Assembly (NCBI GenBank): GCA_032164245.1
Contig: JAVMKO010000001.1
Coordinates: forward strand, 291,139,041-291,203,040
Origin: Sternotherus odoratus
Taxonomy: Eukaryota; Chordata; Testudines; Kinosternidae
Direction: 5' to 3'
DNA length: 64,000 nucleotides
In this document: in pieces, positions 10,979 through 22,654 of the stretch
Layout: every line of letters begins with the position of its first letter
Position numbering within the stretch: the first letter of the stretch is position 1
Position numbers and translations under genes: made by a program
Notes under the pieces: model-generated
Database searches by the model: none
Told to the model about the DNA's origin: nothing
Seen by the model: only the letters and a program-made list of their open reading frames with translations

Positions 10979-13900
10979 GGTGTGGTTTTCAGATACTACA
11001 GTACCTTGGGTAGAGAGAATGATTGAGAGTCAGTGGGTCCCTACACATGTAATCACTAATCTTGTGGAAGCTTACAGACTGCCCAAAAAATGACTACTAC
11101 CAAAATAGTGGCAAACCATTTTTCTTCAAAGGCTTCTGTTGGAATTCTCTGCCTCTAAATGCTCTTTCCGCTTCATGTTTCACTTGTTAGGGATCTGTTT
11201 CAGGGGTGACATTTTAAAACCAGGTTTTAAATGGTAAAAAGATTTCAAAATAAAAACATCCATTCCCCAAATAAAGAGTTATGCTCACATTTGCAGAGCG
11301 TGCCGGAAATAGGCCTCATGCAAGTCAGCCCCAGGGATCTTTTAAGCTTTCTGTACAAAGCAGGGTGTTTCTCCCACCTCTGGACTTTGTTTTGTCTAAT
11401 ACAAAACAGGAAAGGTTTAGGCATTTTTTATTCCCACATAAACCCGTAGAGACCCTTCGTTAAAGGGTCCTTTTCAAGTCTTGCTTCCCTAGAGGGGAAG
11501 GGATCTGTGTTTACTCAAGGTCATAAAATACTCCCTTGAATTATGGATCGCAAAGCTTGTAGGAGAGCTAGACCCTTTGAATTGCATCAGGTTTGGTACA
11601 GCATCACCATATGATCTCCCACATGGCTTCTCAGACTTACTACAAACTTCAGCCAAGGAAACCCTCTTCCCTAATGGGGAAAGAAGTGAGACACTGACCT
11701 AATAGACAGATGAAGTGTCTTAACTTTGAATCAGCTTCTAATAATAATCCCAAAGGATTCCAATAGATTTAATGGACTATACAGATACAGCACTGACTGG
11801 GACAGCCACTCCAAGGATGGAAAAAGAGGTAAACAAGAGTGCAGCAAGGAGGGAAGAAACATTTTGGCCAAGGAGACCAGACAAAAGTTACAAAAAAGTT
11901 AATAGCTAGACAAGAGATTCTGATTATTGACTGAAAGTCTCAGTTGGACAACAGACTCTAGATTGGATTAGTTACATCAATGATGGCGGTATGTAAATGA
12001 AGTCTGTGATTACAATCCTTTATATCACTCCGGCCAAGTTAGAATTTGGTGCCTAAGGATAGAGAACTGAATAAATGTTGCCTGATTTCAGAAGTGCTAC
12101 AGATCCTCTCCTTTCGCTGAAGTCACCGGGTGCTGAAGATGATCAGACCCCTTTGAATAACAGCCCATATATACTTACTACCACATGTAGTTGGATGCCT
12201 GACTTTAGGCACCCACGTTTGAACATTTTGAGACCTTTGTTCTTTTCTGTTCACATAATTCTTCCACTGTGCAAAAAGGCTATTTGTTTTCTGCAGCTTA
12301 TTACAGATCATATGCCTTACTTTCCAGGTAGGGAGGAGGAATGGACGAGCCAGAACACCACAGCTGGCCAGAAGGTTCTCCCACAACCCCTGGTAGAAGG
12401 TAGCTGCTCAGATCAAGACAGAGCATCGCAGGGTGGGATGTGCAGTCTTCCTTGCACATACTTGCCTCGCACGGTTTCTCACTCAAGGGCTTGTTTGTGA
12501 GCAGCAAATCCGTGTTCTGTCTGTTAATGCTTTTTGGCTGCCACTACCTGGTGCTGAGACTGTCAGAGACTGAAAGAACTCAGTGATACATGAGCTCTTT
12601 GGGGAATGGATCATACTGGTGTGGAAAACTGCTTACATACTACTGGCAAGACATGTGTGATAATGATACATTACATGGTAAATTTCCGGTTGCTACCATA
12701 ATGCCAGGCCTGTTGGGGATATAATAAACTACAATGTAATTGTCAGAGCGATGCAGTCCACGATGATTAACAAGTTGAGAACCACTGGTCTAGAAGAACG
12801 ATGGAACTCTCCTCCTTGCCAGAAGGTGATCTTGGCAGAGATTTTTCAGTTGCATAAATTACAGGTACCTAACTCCCACTGACTATCAATGGGAGTTAGG
12901 AACCTAGTTGCCATTTTTGCTCATGGCGTAAATTGCCAATGCATCATCCATAACTCGCACCCTAAAGCACTTGCCCTACTTGAATGTGTCCTTTGTGCTG
13001 GGTTATAGTGTGAGGGGCTGAGCATTCTCAACTCCTGTCACTCCCTTCCCACGAGAGACGGCTGCACAAATAGGTCTGACCCAGTCTGATCATCATCAAG
13101 AGGTTCTCTGTAATATTCAGCCTAAATCTTCCTTGAGTTGTAACCCAATATTCCTCGCTTTTACTACTTGAGCCATCCTAATCAATTTCCTGCCTCCCAC
13201 CCCTCACTAAGTCATCATTCCTGGACATTAACCCTTTCCTTGGAAGTGTGTCCCTCTATCATTTCAGTGGCTTTCGGCTGAAATCCATTACATTTAGCTA
13301 AATCTTTAAGGTAATAATGTGTCCAGATGCTAACACAATATTCTAGGCGCCGTCTCATTGGACTAGTACAGAAACTAACTATAGTGCTCCATTAAATATT
13401 GACTATAAGAGCACAACCCAGAAATCACATTTGCCCCTTTCTGAAGATGAAGATTAACATGGATATATAATCACTGAAGTATTATTAGATCTTATCCGTC
13501 AGATCTACTATTGCCCCAGGCTCCAGCTCCCTAGCTTTGGAGACCTTCAATCTCTACGTTATTGAAAGAACTGTTGTCAGTATTCTGCAGAACAGCTTCT
13601 TTAGACCATTAGCTGGATAATTTAATCTTTATTTCCCCCGTTGCAAACGTAGTACGATTTGCTCCAAAATAGTTGGCTCGGTGACAAAGCACAGCAGGTA
13701 TTTGTGTGAAAATTAGATACTGTTAGTGGAATTCCTTTTGGCAAAGCTTTAAAATAATTAGGTCTGAAAGTAAATACGCTTGGTGTGGCAAGTGAATCTG
13801 GTGCGGCATCAGCATTTAAGGGAGAATAATAATCCAAACAAGGGGAGCTTAAAAGAGATCCCTGAAATATACAATGAGACTTGAAGTGTCAGGATAGGTC

Positions 13901-14112
13901 TAGGAAGAGCTGGGCAGTACAAAATATTTTAGCCACTTCTCTCTTTAATTCTCATTTTTCTTTTTATTGTAGCTGCCAGTTTCTTATCCTACTGATTTCA
14001 CAGCTCAGAGAAGTTACACTTTTGCTTCTAATCTTGTCTTCTGTGAAGCATTAAAATAAACCAGCTACTGATACAACAGATACTGCATAGTGATTGGCTT
14101 TGGGGGGGGGGG
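10979..14112. other. Non-coding DNA with faint repeat traces
   Basis: Nothing coding is recognised. About 12725-12790 ends with a hAT-like terminus ('gttgagaaccactgg'), and 13230-13420 resembles a highly decayed CR1 on the minus strand ('aatattctaggcgccgtctcattgg'). A short palindrome around 'taactcccactgactatcaa' lies at 12870-12905. The rest is unassigned. Confidence 0.45.
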
Positions 14113-14306
14113 GGAGGAATAGCTCAGTGGTTTGAGCATTGGCCTGCTAAACCCAGGGTTATGAGTTCAATCCTTGAGGGGGCCATTTAGGGATCTGGGG
14201 CAAAAAAATCTGTCAGGGGACAGTACTCAATCCTGCTAGTGTAGGCAGGGGACTGGACTCAATGACCTTCAAGGTCTTTCCAGTTCTAGGAGATTGGTAT
14301 ATCTCC
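14113..14306 (+). repeat. Tortoise/cryptodiran tRNA-derived SINE
   Basis: The head is tRNA-like, with an A-box-like segment (tagctcagtggtttgagc, 14120-14137) and a B-box-like segment (ggttatgagttcaatcc, 14157-14173). A middle section follows, then a CR1-like tail ending 'ccagttctaggagattgg'. A TA-rich microsatellite follows. This layout is that of the turtle Pol III SINE described from cryptodires, whose 3' end is shared with a turtle CR1. It is the best taxonomic marker in the window. Confidence 0.85.
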
Positions 14307-14936
14307 ATTTATATATCTATATCTTTATTTACAAGGTTATGGTGAAGGGAAGAAGAAAACCATGCTACATGAGCCAGTTGGTCTTTAGCAGCAGTCTTTT
14401 TATCGTACAATACAAAAATACCACTATCTCACAGAAGTGCAACTAAATAAAGTGAAGATTGAATCCTTTTATGGTTTGAAGTTTGGTCAGATAAGTATAT
14501 GGAAATTTATCCAAATCTCCAAGTCAGAAAATCTAATAGCAAAACAGTCTCCAGTCAAATTTCCAGGACTTCCTGCTAAGCAGGAAATAATCAGAGACCA
14601 GAATATCATGGAGCTATTTTGATACTTCCGGGCTCAGACAGATCCATATAAAACGTAGACAGGGAAAAAAGTTTACTCTCCTACTAATGGAACTTTATTC
14701 TACCCCCACACCACTCCTCAAAAACAACTCCCCCACCCCCAAACTTGGTTCAGATTCAGCTGGAATTTCAGGTTGAAATATAAAGTTGGTTTCTATCTTC
14801 CCTGGCTTTATGTCTTCAGGAAATTTGAACACAAGTAGTTATTTAAAAAGCCATGAAAGAGGCAAATGTAATATCAGCCCATTAGATGACAGGAAGGTTC
14901 TGAGTTTTGAACAGGAAAAATGTAATAAACATAGAT

Positions 14937-15058
14937 CAGGGGTTCCCAAATTGTAGTGTGTGCACCACTGGTGGTAGATGAGCTTGGCTTACCAGCCATT
15001 ACCTTCACAACAACTTTTTAAGAGTGGTACGTGAACCAGGAAGGCTTGGGAGCTGCCG
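14937..15058. mobile_element. Short hAT-type MITE
   Basis: Starts caggggttcccaaa and ends cttgggagctgccg, an imperfect inverted repeat. Flanks acatagat (14929-14936) and atgtagat (15059-15066) match at 6 of 8 bases. It is 122 bp long with no coding content. Confidence 0.6.
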
Positions 15059-15880
15059 ATGTAGATGATGGAATCACAAGAGGGATTCAGAGGGCCTGAG
15101 CCTTCCAGACAAATTTTATCAGGATGAGTTGCTTTTACGAAAGCCACACAGTGATAAAATGTTTTTGTGCCAATGATTAAATTGCAGCCTGCTTCCTCCT
15201 CCTACCAAAATTAATGGTCACAGAGAGCAATCTACCGGGAAGCAAGGAGAGAGCTAGTCATGCAGTGCTCTGCTGTACCTGTGAAGCAGCCATATGGAAC
15301 AGACTCCAAGAAGGAAGAAGATCTGGCACACCAATATCCTCAGATGAGCAACTGCCATTGCAGCTAATCTGTTAATGGCTGCAATGCACACTTAAAGTCC
15401 CAGAATTAAGCACAACAGACTGGCCTGCTGGCAAAAGCCCTACCTCAAAAAAAAGACTGGCTCCATCTCAGACTTTTCAAGATGCCCATCAGCAGAGGCA
15501 CAGAATAAGCAAGCATCAGAAGAAACAGGATTATCTTCAAAAACTGGCTTGCTCTACACCTAGATATAAATGCACCAAACATGACCCAGAAAGCCAGTGG
15601 CATTTGGTTAGCTTCTGGTATTGAGCCACTGGGAATTAATCAATCAAGCAACCAACCACAAAGCAGTTTTTTAGGATTGCCATTTTTCAGTTATGTACAA
15701 CATCACAATGTTGTATTCTTGCATTGCACAGCACGTGTAAGCATTGCGTCTCAAAATGTCACCCACCAAAGATATTTTCTTGTGCTGCGTTTTTAAATAC
15801 CCCTGCCTAAATCCTAATAGCAAAAGGAATCTAGGACCTTGATTTAGAAGCATGTGTTTCTATTGCTTGAGCTAATTACA
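15059..15880. other. Unrecognised non-coding DNA
   Basis: No exon or named repeat is visible. Confidence 0.5.
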
Positions 15881-15881
15881 G

Positions 15882-15975
15882 TGTTTCTCAACCTTTCCAG
15901 ACAACTGTACCCCTTTCAGGCGTCTGATTTGTCTTGCCTTCCCTCAAATTTCACCTCACTTAAAAACGACTTACT
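15882..15975. mobile_element. Truncated hAT end
   Basis: Left end of a common amniote hAT element: 'cagtgtttctcaacctttcc', 'tgtacccctttcaggcgtctg' and 'atttcacctcacttaaaaac'. The right half and terminus are missing. A MIR-like remnant (minus) follows at about 16030-16120. Confidence 0.6.
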
Positions 15976-16172
15976 ACTCTAAGCACCTAGCAATTTACCA
16001 AGCTTCCCACCCGGCTGTGAAGAAGGTAGGTCGATGAGTAAGCCATAGTAGAGTGAGGTTAGGTGACATGCTCAAGACCACACACTGCACATGTTCTATG
16101 GATAGCAGACTTTAGACTCCAGGGTGGTCAAACTCAGCACAGACAAACTGATTAAAATGAGAAGCTACTTAC

Positions 16173-16318
16173 CATTGGTGCACCACGATGGCCAATGATG
16201 GCAGGCTTTGGTCCCAGATCCTTCCTCTCCATTATACAAGGGGAAGAGACAGTGAGGGGAACGAGGTAAAGTGCAACTACGACGGCAAAGTATGCAGTGA
16301 ATATCAACATCTGTGAAG
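16173..16318 (-). CDS. GDPD5: GDPD5-like exon F: fifth helix and start of catalytic domain (HRG motif)
   Basis: A 146-base exon after a TGTTCAG acceptor and before ATG|GTAAGT. It begins with the two bases that complete the Thr codon of exon E, then reads [20 protein letters not shown], the fifth membrane helix. The conserved juxtamembrane segment [19 protein letters not shown] follows, then HRGAPM. The His in HRG is a catalytic residue in GDPD-family enzymes, so the exon ends exactly at the entrance of the catalytic barrel. The next exon should begin with LAPENT-like sequence. I searched the minus strand of 1-16172 for it and saw nothing convincing, so it probably lies beyond the window edge. 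Confidence 0.9.
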
Positions 16319-16535
16319 CTGAACAGAAATGCAGCCAGTGAAAATGCTGGTTCAGAACAAACCACCAGAAAAAACAAGACATTGTACTACTACTCCGAAC
16401 ACAATGGACAAACCATACCAATTCCCTCCAGCCACAAAGAATAGCAGTGCTTTGTATTTTGGCTAATGATGCATCTCATTCCAGTGTCTTAGCGTGCTTT
16501 GCCCCATTTTACAGATATGGAAACCATCAAAGAGG

Positions 16536-16800
16536 TTTAGGATATGTCTACACTATAAACCCATCAGCAGCACAGCTGCAGTGCCACAGTAGTGTTGTAA
16601 TGTAGACATTTGCTACAACAACAGAAGGGATACTTCCATGCCCATAGTCAGTCCACCTCTCTGAGGATTTGTTTACACTTGAAACACTACAGTGGCACTG
16701 CTGACACTACCTATGCCAACAGGAGGGATTCTCCTGGCACTGTAAGCAGTCACTAGATCAATAGAAGAATTCTTTCAGTTACTGAGTGGTGTCTGCATTG
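16536..16800. mobile_element. hAT-type MITE of the 'gtctacact' class
   Basis: Begins ggatatgtctacactataaa and ends near 'gtctgcattgggctta'. Internal paired motifs ('gtagtgttgtaatgtagaca' and 'tgtttacacttgaaacacta') give it an inverted character. Target duplications are not resolved. It lies just upstream, in the gene's direction, of exon F. Confidence 0.55.
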
Positions 16801-16886
16801 GGCTTAGATAGCCAGAACAACATCTCACAAGGTGTGAAATTTTTCACATCCTGAACATTACAGTTAAACCAAACTAACTTTATAGA

Positions 16887-17079
16887 ATCAGAGAGGTAGC
16901 CATGTTAGACCGGAATAGCAGAGGTAACAAAGAGTCCTGTGGCACCTTAAAGACTAACTATAAAGTTTTGAAGCATAAGCTTTCGTGGGCTAATACCCAC
17001 TTCGTTGGAAGCCCACGAAAGCTTATGCTTCAAAACTTTATAGTTAGTCTTTAAGGTGCCACAGGACTCTTTGTTACAT
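16887..17079 (-). repeat. Penelope-like terminal fold-back with perfect 13-bp target duplication
   Basis: The left end (from 16887) carries the complete PLE 3' terminus ('agagaggtagccatgttag'), so the sense direction is minus. The left arm continues to the 'acccacttcgttgg' turn, and the right arm (17010-17079) returns with almost perfect complementarity. Flanks are perfect copies of ctaactttataga (16874-16886 and 17080-17092). Both arms share ctataaagttttgaag, a variant not seen in other copies here. Confidence 0.9.
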
Positions 17080-17200
17080 CTAACTTTATAGAGTAGACCA
17101 GCCCCAAGTGATTTGCTCAAGGTCAGCGAGAGCCAGAAATACAATCCAGCAGTCCTGATTCCCAGTCTTTTGTTTCGGAGGTGGAGGGATGGATGGACTG

Positions 17201-17312
17201 GCAACGCCCTGGCTGGGATGATTTAGTTGGGGATTGGTCCTGCTTTGAGCAGGGGGTTGGACTAAATGACCTCCTGAGGTCCCTCCCAACCCTGATATTC
17301 TTTGATTCTATG
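17201..17312 (+). repeat. CR1 3'-terminal fragment
   Basis: Contains 'ctggctgggatgatttagtt', 'gcagggggttggactaaatg', 'acctcctgaggtccctccca' and ends 'tttgattctatgac', the diagnostic CR1 3' terminus. A MIR-like piece (minus) precedes it at about 17093-17180. Confidence 0.88.
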
Positions 17313-17808
17313 ACTGCATCACTTGCAAGCTAGCACCAGGTTAACTTTAGTTTTAAATCAGTCTAATTAAGCTGGGGCACACCCATAATAACGTAGGTAC
17401 ATTTAAACAGCTTTAGCATAACCAAACTAACATCAAGCAAGGGTTAAACTGGTTTAGCTGTATTTACATTAAGGATTTGCACCAGTTTTCATTTTTAATT
17501 TTTCACACCCTGAGCAATTTAAATTGATGTAATTTTTTTAAAATGGAGACCAGGCTTTAGAAGTTCTTTCGGATGAGTGAGGGGACATAATGTCAGATGC
17601 TAGATGGGTTGTAAGTAGTCAGCTCTAATACAAGAAAGGGGGGCACAACAGAGGGACTTCTGGTGGGATTAAAAATGGGTGGGGGAAGATACTCTGGGAT
17701 GCACTGAGGTTGCCAAGAACCATAGGGTGTCATATTTGGTGGGGACAGTGATGGGGACATTTGCATAGTTTTGCAGTCAGTAGACACCTTGAGTCAGACA
17801 GTGCCCCC

Positions 17809-18880
17809 CTAAGAACATCAGAAGGGCCATCCTGGGCCAGACCAATGGCTGATCTAACCCAGCATCCTGTCGTCCCACAATGGCCACTGCCTGATGTTTC
17901 AGAGGGAATTAACAGAACAGTGCAATTATCAAGTGATCCGCTCCTTGTCATCCACTCCCAGCTTCTAGCAGTCAGAGCTTAAGGGACACCCAGAGCATGG
18001 GGTTGCATCCCTGACTATCTTGGCTAATAGCCCCATTGATGACCCTATGCTCCATAAACCAGGGGTCGGCAACCTTCGGCACGCGGCCCATCGGGGTAAT
18101 CCACTGGCAGACCGCAAGACATTTTGTTTCTGTTGACTGTCTGCAGGCAGACGCCCCCACAGCTTCCAGTGGCTGGTTCCCCACGGTTCACCGTTCCTGA
18201 TGGGCCACCAGCCGAAGGTTGCCGAGCCCTGCCATAAAGTGATCCAAGTCATTTTTTAACCCAGTTATACTTTTGGCCTTCACGGCATCCTCCAGCAAGA
18301 AGTTCCTCAGGTTGACTGCACTGGGGCAAGAAGTACTTCCTATAGTTTGCTTTAAACCTGCTGCCTATTAATTTCACCTCGGTTCATGGATTATGAGAAA
18401 GGATAAATAACACCACTTCATTCTGGTTTTTTTAATATCATTCATGATTTTATAGACCTCTATCGTATCCCCTCGTCTCTTTTCCAAGATGAGCAGCCCC
18501 TGTCTTTTAAATCTCTTATACAGAAGCTATTTCATACTCCTAATCATTTTTTGTTGCCCTTCTCTGTTCTTTTTCCAATTCTAATGTAACTTTTTTGAGC
18601 TGGGTTTTTTGAGCTAGGGTGACCAGAACGGCACACGGTATTCCTGGTGTGGGCATACCAGGAATTTATATAGGGGCACTGTGATATTTTCTGTCTTATT
18701 ATCTATTCCCTTCCCAACATTCTCTTTGCTTTTTTGACTGCCGCTGCACATTGAACAGACCCGCTTGGGTTTTATTAAACTGCATGCCTCCCTCTTACGT
18801 TTTCATACCCACTTCCAAATGTTACACCGAACTAGGAATATTTTAGTTTATAGCACAATTTTTTGTATTTCTCCCTCGTC
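17809..18880 (-). mobile_element. 5'-truncated CR1, minus strand, with nested hAT
   Basis: Starts with the complement of a CR1 3' end ('aagaacatcagaagggccat', 'gggccagaccaatggctgat') and runs through ORF2 C-terminal sequence ('aagaagtacttcctatagtt', 'tctcttttccaagatgagca'). Many lesions. It is interrupted at 18060-18231. The right border is approximate. Confidence 0.8.
18060..18231. mobile_element. hAT-type MITE nested in CR1
   Basis: Inverted ends are caggggtcggcaacc and ggttgccgagccctg. Flanks are ccataaac (18052-18059) and ccataaag (18232-18239), 7 of 8 identical. It is 172 bp long, GC-rich and non-coding. Confidence 0.85.
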
Positions 18881-19162
18881 CAATATCTCTCTTGGGCAGT
18901 GTAACCCCTCCAGATTTTTATAGTGACATCAGGAAGCCCAGCAACCAGCCCCGGGACCAGGTCAAGTGTGTCAGTCCTACAAAGCAGCCCCCACTGCTGC
19001 TCTCTGGAGCGCTAGATCTTGGATAATGATGCAACTTGCAGGGACTAATGATTCCAATGGGTCAGAGTCCATGTCTGCTGCCCTTTAATACCCCCAACTT
19101 GACTTGGGATTGGCTTTCATTGCAGGGGAGCTCAATGGCTACAACAGCAATGGAGAAAAAGC

Positions 19163-19163
<1 letters not shown>

Positions 19164-19206
<43 letters not shown>
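19164..19206. repeat. CA dinucleotide microsatellite
   Basis: About 21 uninterrupted CA units. Confidence 0.97.
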
Positions 19207-19210
<4 letters not shown>

Positions 19211-22200
19211 AAAGTATTGCATCAAAAGCAGTAAATATAAATAAAAATGTTGTCCTCCTACAGTGCTTCCTACTTGGGGATCTCAGATGGCTCAACCAAT
19301 GGATTCACTGTGACAGTTCTCCTGGCAGGTAGGCAAGTATTACACGTGGGGAAAACTGAGACTGAATGACTTGCCCAAGGTCAGCACTGCCTACTCCAGG
19401 CATTCCCAAAATCACCAGTCAAGGCTCAAAAGGCAAGGACACTGGCTCCAGACTACATTTGGGTCACATTTTCGGGATTTTCTCTACAGTCACGAGAGCT
19501 AGAAATTTAGCTTTCAATTAAAATACAAGACTTACATAATTACTTGACTCCAGGAGCCGGGGTGTTAAGGGAAACAACAGACATTACAAGTCTCATGATA
19601 AAATCTTGAGAGTTGGCAACACCAGAAGTCAACGGCCGATTCAGGAACAAACCTCCTGACTCTCAGTCCTGTGCTTTGCAAAGGGCAGCATTCCTTTGCC
19701 TTCCAGTGACTTCACTCAAATGAGATGGGAATCTTTAGAAGATGGCGCTGACAGCCACTGCAGAGGTACTCCTAGCTCCCTATCGAGTTGCATTAGTTAG
19801 AGTGACAGGTGCTTTGAACTTGATGGGATATTAACAGTCACTTGAACCCAATGATACTGGGGTTGTTTCTTGGGAGAAGGAATAGTCTGGTTAATGGTTT
19901 TAATACAGATGTTCATTTGCTGCCCTTTGCTTTTGTCATCTAATATTCTTGTTCAAGCATGCACCTACTTGCCAGTCAGACTAGAATATATGTGTGGGAG
20001 AGAAATTAATTGACAATGATATAACCCCTGCCTGGGCTCCAGTCCTTCCTGAGCGCTCAGGAGAGAAGTAAACTAGGTGCCCCCATGGTGTACCGCATCA
20101 CATAGCTGTGGTGCTCTGGAGCTAAGTGACATCACTGGAATCTTCTAGGTCTTTCCAATTTGCTCTGGATTACTCTAGAATTGCTCTTTCCACTTGGATT
20201 TCTTTGCTCCAGAAATATACATTAGGATTCTACCAAGTCTCAAATAGCCCACTTTGTCAGTACGGAAGACCCTTTTCTTTTGCTATCCACCTCTGCTGAT
20301 TGAGCTGATGCAGCTCAGCGATCCAAATCCTAGGCAAATACCAAATGAAATCCATGTGCTAGGACAGATTTTGATCACTGACCTGCATGAGAAAGGTCAG
20401 TGTCACTCAGCACAGATCACGGGACGTGCACCGTTGTGAAATGGGATTGAAGCCGAATCCCACCATTAGCCACAAATGCTGAGAAATGTAAAGTTCATTT
20501 CCAGGAAGGCCATTAATCTCTCTAGAAAACCACACTCATTAACCTCACAGGGCAACGTGGGAGGCAGATGAAACCGTCACTTTCCATTAAATACCATGAA
20601 TCTTGGGACCACATTCCTCCTGGACACAGAGCCCCATGAACTTGGGTCCATTATTTAGGAGACAAAGGGAGAAGTCTGTTGTTATAACAAGATGGTGGTG
20701 GGTACTGCTCCAAAGGAGCCTGGCAGAGTTTGATAAAGGATCAAAACTATTTCTGAGTTAGAACAGGAAGTGGTTGTGGTTACAGAAAACTGGACACACT
20801 ACTGGCCCGTTCATACCCCCTGGAGAATGGGAGTCCCAGCAAACCCTGTTTACAGGTGGAACTGGATGAATCAGAGCGTACGTGATGGACCAACAGCAAG
20901 CCTTTCACCTACAGGGTCCAGGTGAATCGTGACTCATGACGGTTAGGGCTCTATTCCCACACCACAGCATTCACCAGCAACTAGCTAGCTCCTTGTTGGA
21001 AATCACAGCCAGCTTCCTACATGAGCTTGGGCAAGCCACAATCTCTGACAAATTGCACTTCCCTAGCTCACGGGGGCTTTCGGACGATGAATTCTTGACT
21101 GTATAAGAGGCCCCGAGATACTACAGAGATGGATGCAATAAGAACAGAGAGCGCATCAGGCATCTCTCATCTAACTGTCGTGTTTCTGTTCTGGAGATGA
21201 CTGGAGCCCATTAGCCTCTAGCCCCTTTCACCAGCAGTAAGTTACCTTGACTTGAAAAATAAAGACTCGCATTTTATGATCAAATCAAGAAGGCTAGAAA
21301 AATCTAACAGCAGTTTCTCAGCTCTGTGGAGTCTTTATTTGCTTGTGCAATGAAGACCTTGGGGGGGAAGTGTCACTCAGGGAAGTGAAGGGGATCGTTC
21401 TTTTCTGTAATCACCAACAGACATTTGATACTCTGGAGGCAGACAGACAATGCTGTTTCTTGGAGTAAGTTTCTCCTCTCCTTTCTTTTCTGCCTTGGTG
21501 AGGAGTCCCGTCCTCCCTACCCCATTTTATCCTGTTTCCTGAATGAGTTCATTGGCCGAGCTCCACCTCCTCATTGCTTTTATTGCTGCTTTTAATCCAG
21601 TGTTTTGTGTTTGGCCTTGGAAGCCTTCTAGGTGAGTTCTAAGAAAGGAAGGAACTAATAAACAACAAGAGCTATAAAGACACAATGTATCTTGAGCTGT
21701 ATTTTCTGGATTTGGGAAAAACAACAACTAAAGAGTCTGATGCCTGAAAAGGCACAAGAACAGTAGACTCGTGTGCCAATGACAGTTGGCAACAGCCAGT
21801 ATGTCTACAAGTTACTGTGGTCAGGTGGGCAAGACACGTGCAACTCTCTCCTTGTGCTGTGGATTTGGGTTTGCATTCCTTACTTTCTCCTAACAGTTTC
21901 CATTGATGAAATGCTCTTCACTTCCTGTTTGTAGGTTTGTACCACTGAACAGCTGCTGTGTTGTACCCCTGAGGTGGCTGCATTTCAGTGATGAGTGAAG
22001 TTATCCTGGCATACGCAAGGCATTTTCTGATGCTATGGTGTAATAGGAGAAGTTACTCTATGAATGTGCCTTAGGCTGCTGTAAAGTTTTAATAGGAGGA
22101 AATAGCAAAGCTAATAAGTGGCAATTTTTCCTGGCTTAGCTAAGAGCACAATACAGAGAAGAGAACTTCAAGGAACACGTACTATCTACTACCTCCCATC

Positions 22201-22654
22201 TTGACTGGCAGAATAATTACACACTATTTTATTTTATTATTTCTTTTCTTTGTTGAACAGGTACAGCTTTTCCATTTGTAAGTTAAACTGCAGCAAATTT
22301 TCCTTTGGAGAAGTCTCTCTCAATATGAATTCTTTACACGTTTAATATTCTTCCTCTCGCTCAGCCGCTGTCTCCACATACTCAACGCCTACTTCTTGGC
22401 AGCCTTTTCCAAGTGCTGCCAAACCCTCCCAAAGCTTGCATTTCACACTACCCTTCAATTACTAATTAAAAGAATTTTTATGGCACGGGCATCGTAATTT
22501 TATAGGCTCTACCACTGAACCCTTCAGAAAACATATTTGATATTTGCTGAAGGCAAAGAGAGGTGGCTAGTGCCAGGCGAACTGAAGGAATGGTGAAGGC
22601 AGTTGAAGGTCCAAGGCCCATGAGATTGGATAGATTACATATGAAGCTAGATTA

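Noticed and set aside
19164..19206. CA array considered as a regulatory Z-DNA site
   Set aside because: An ordinary intronic microsatellite. Nothing nearby suggests regulation.
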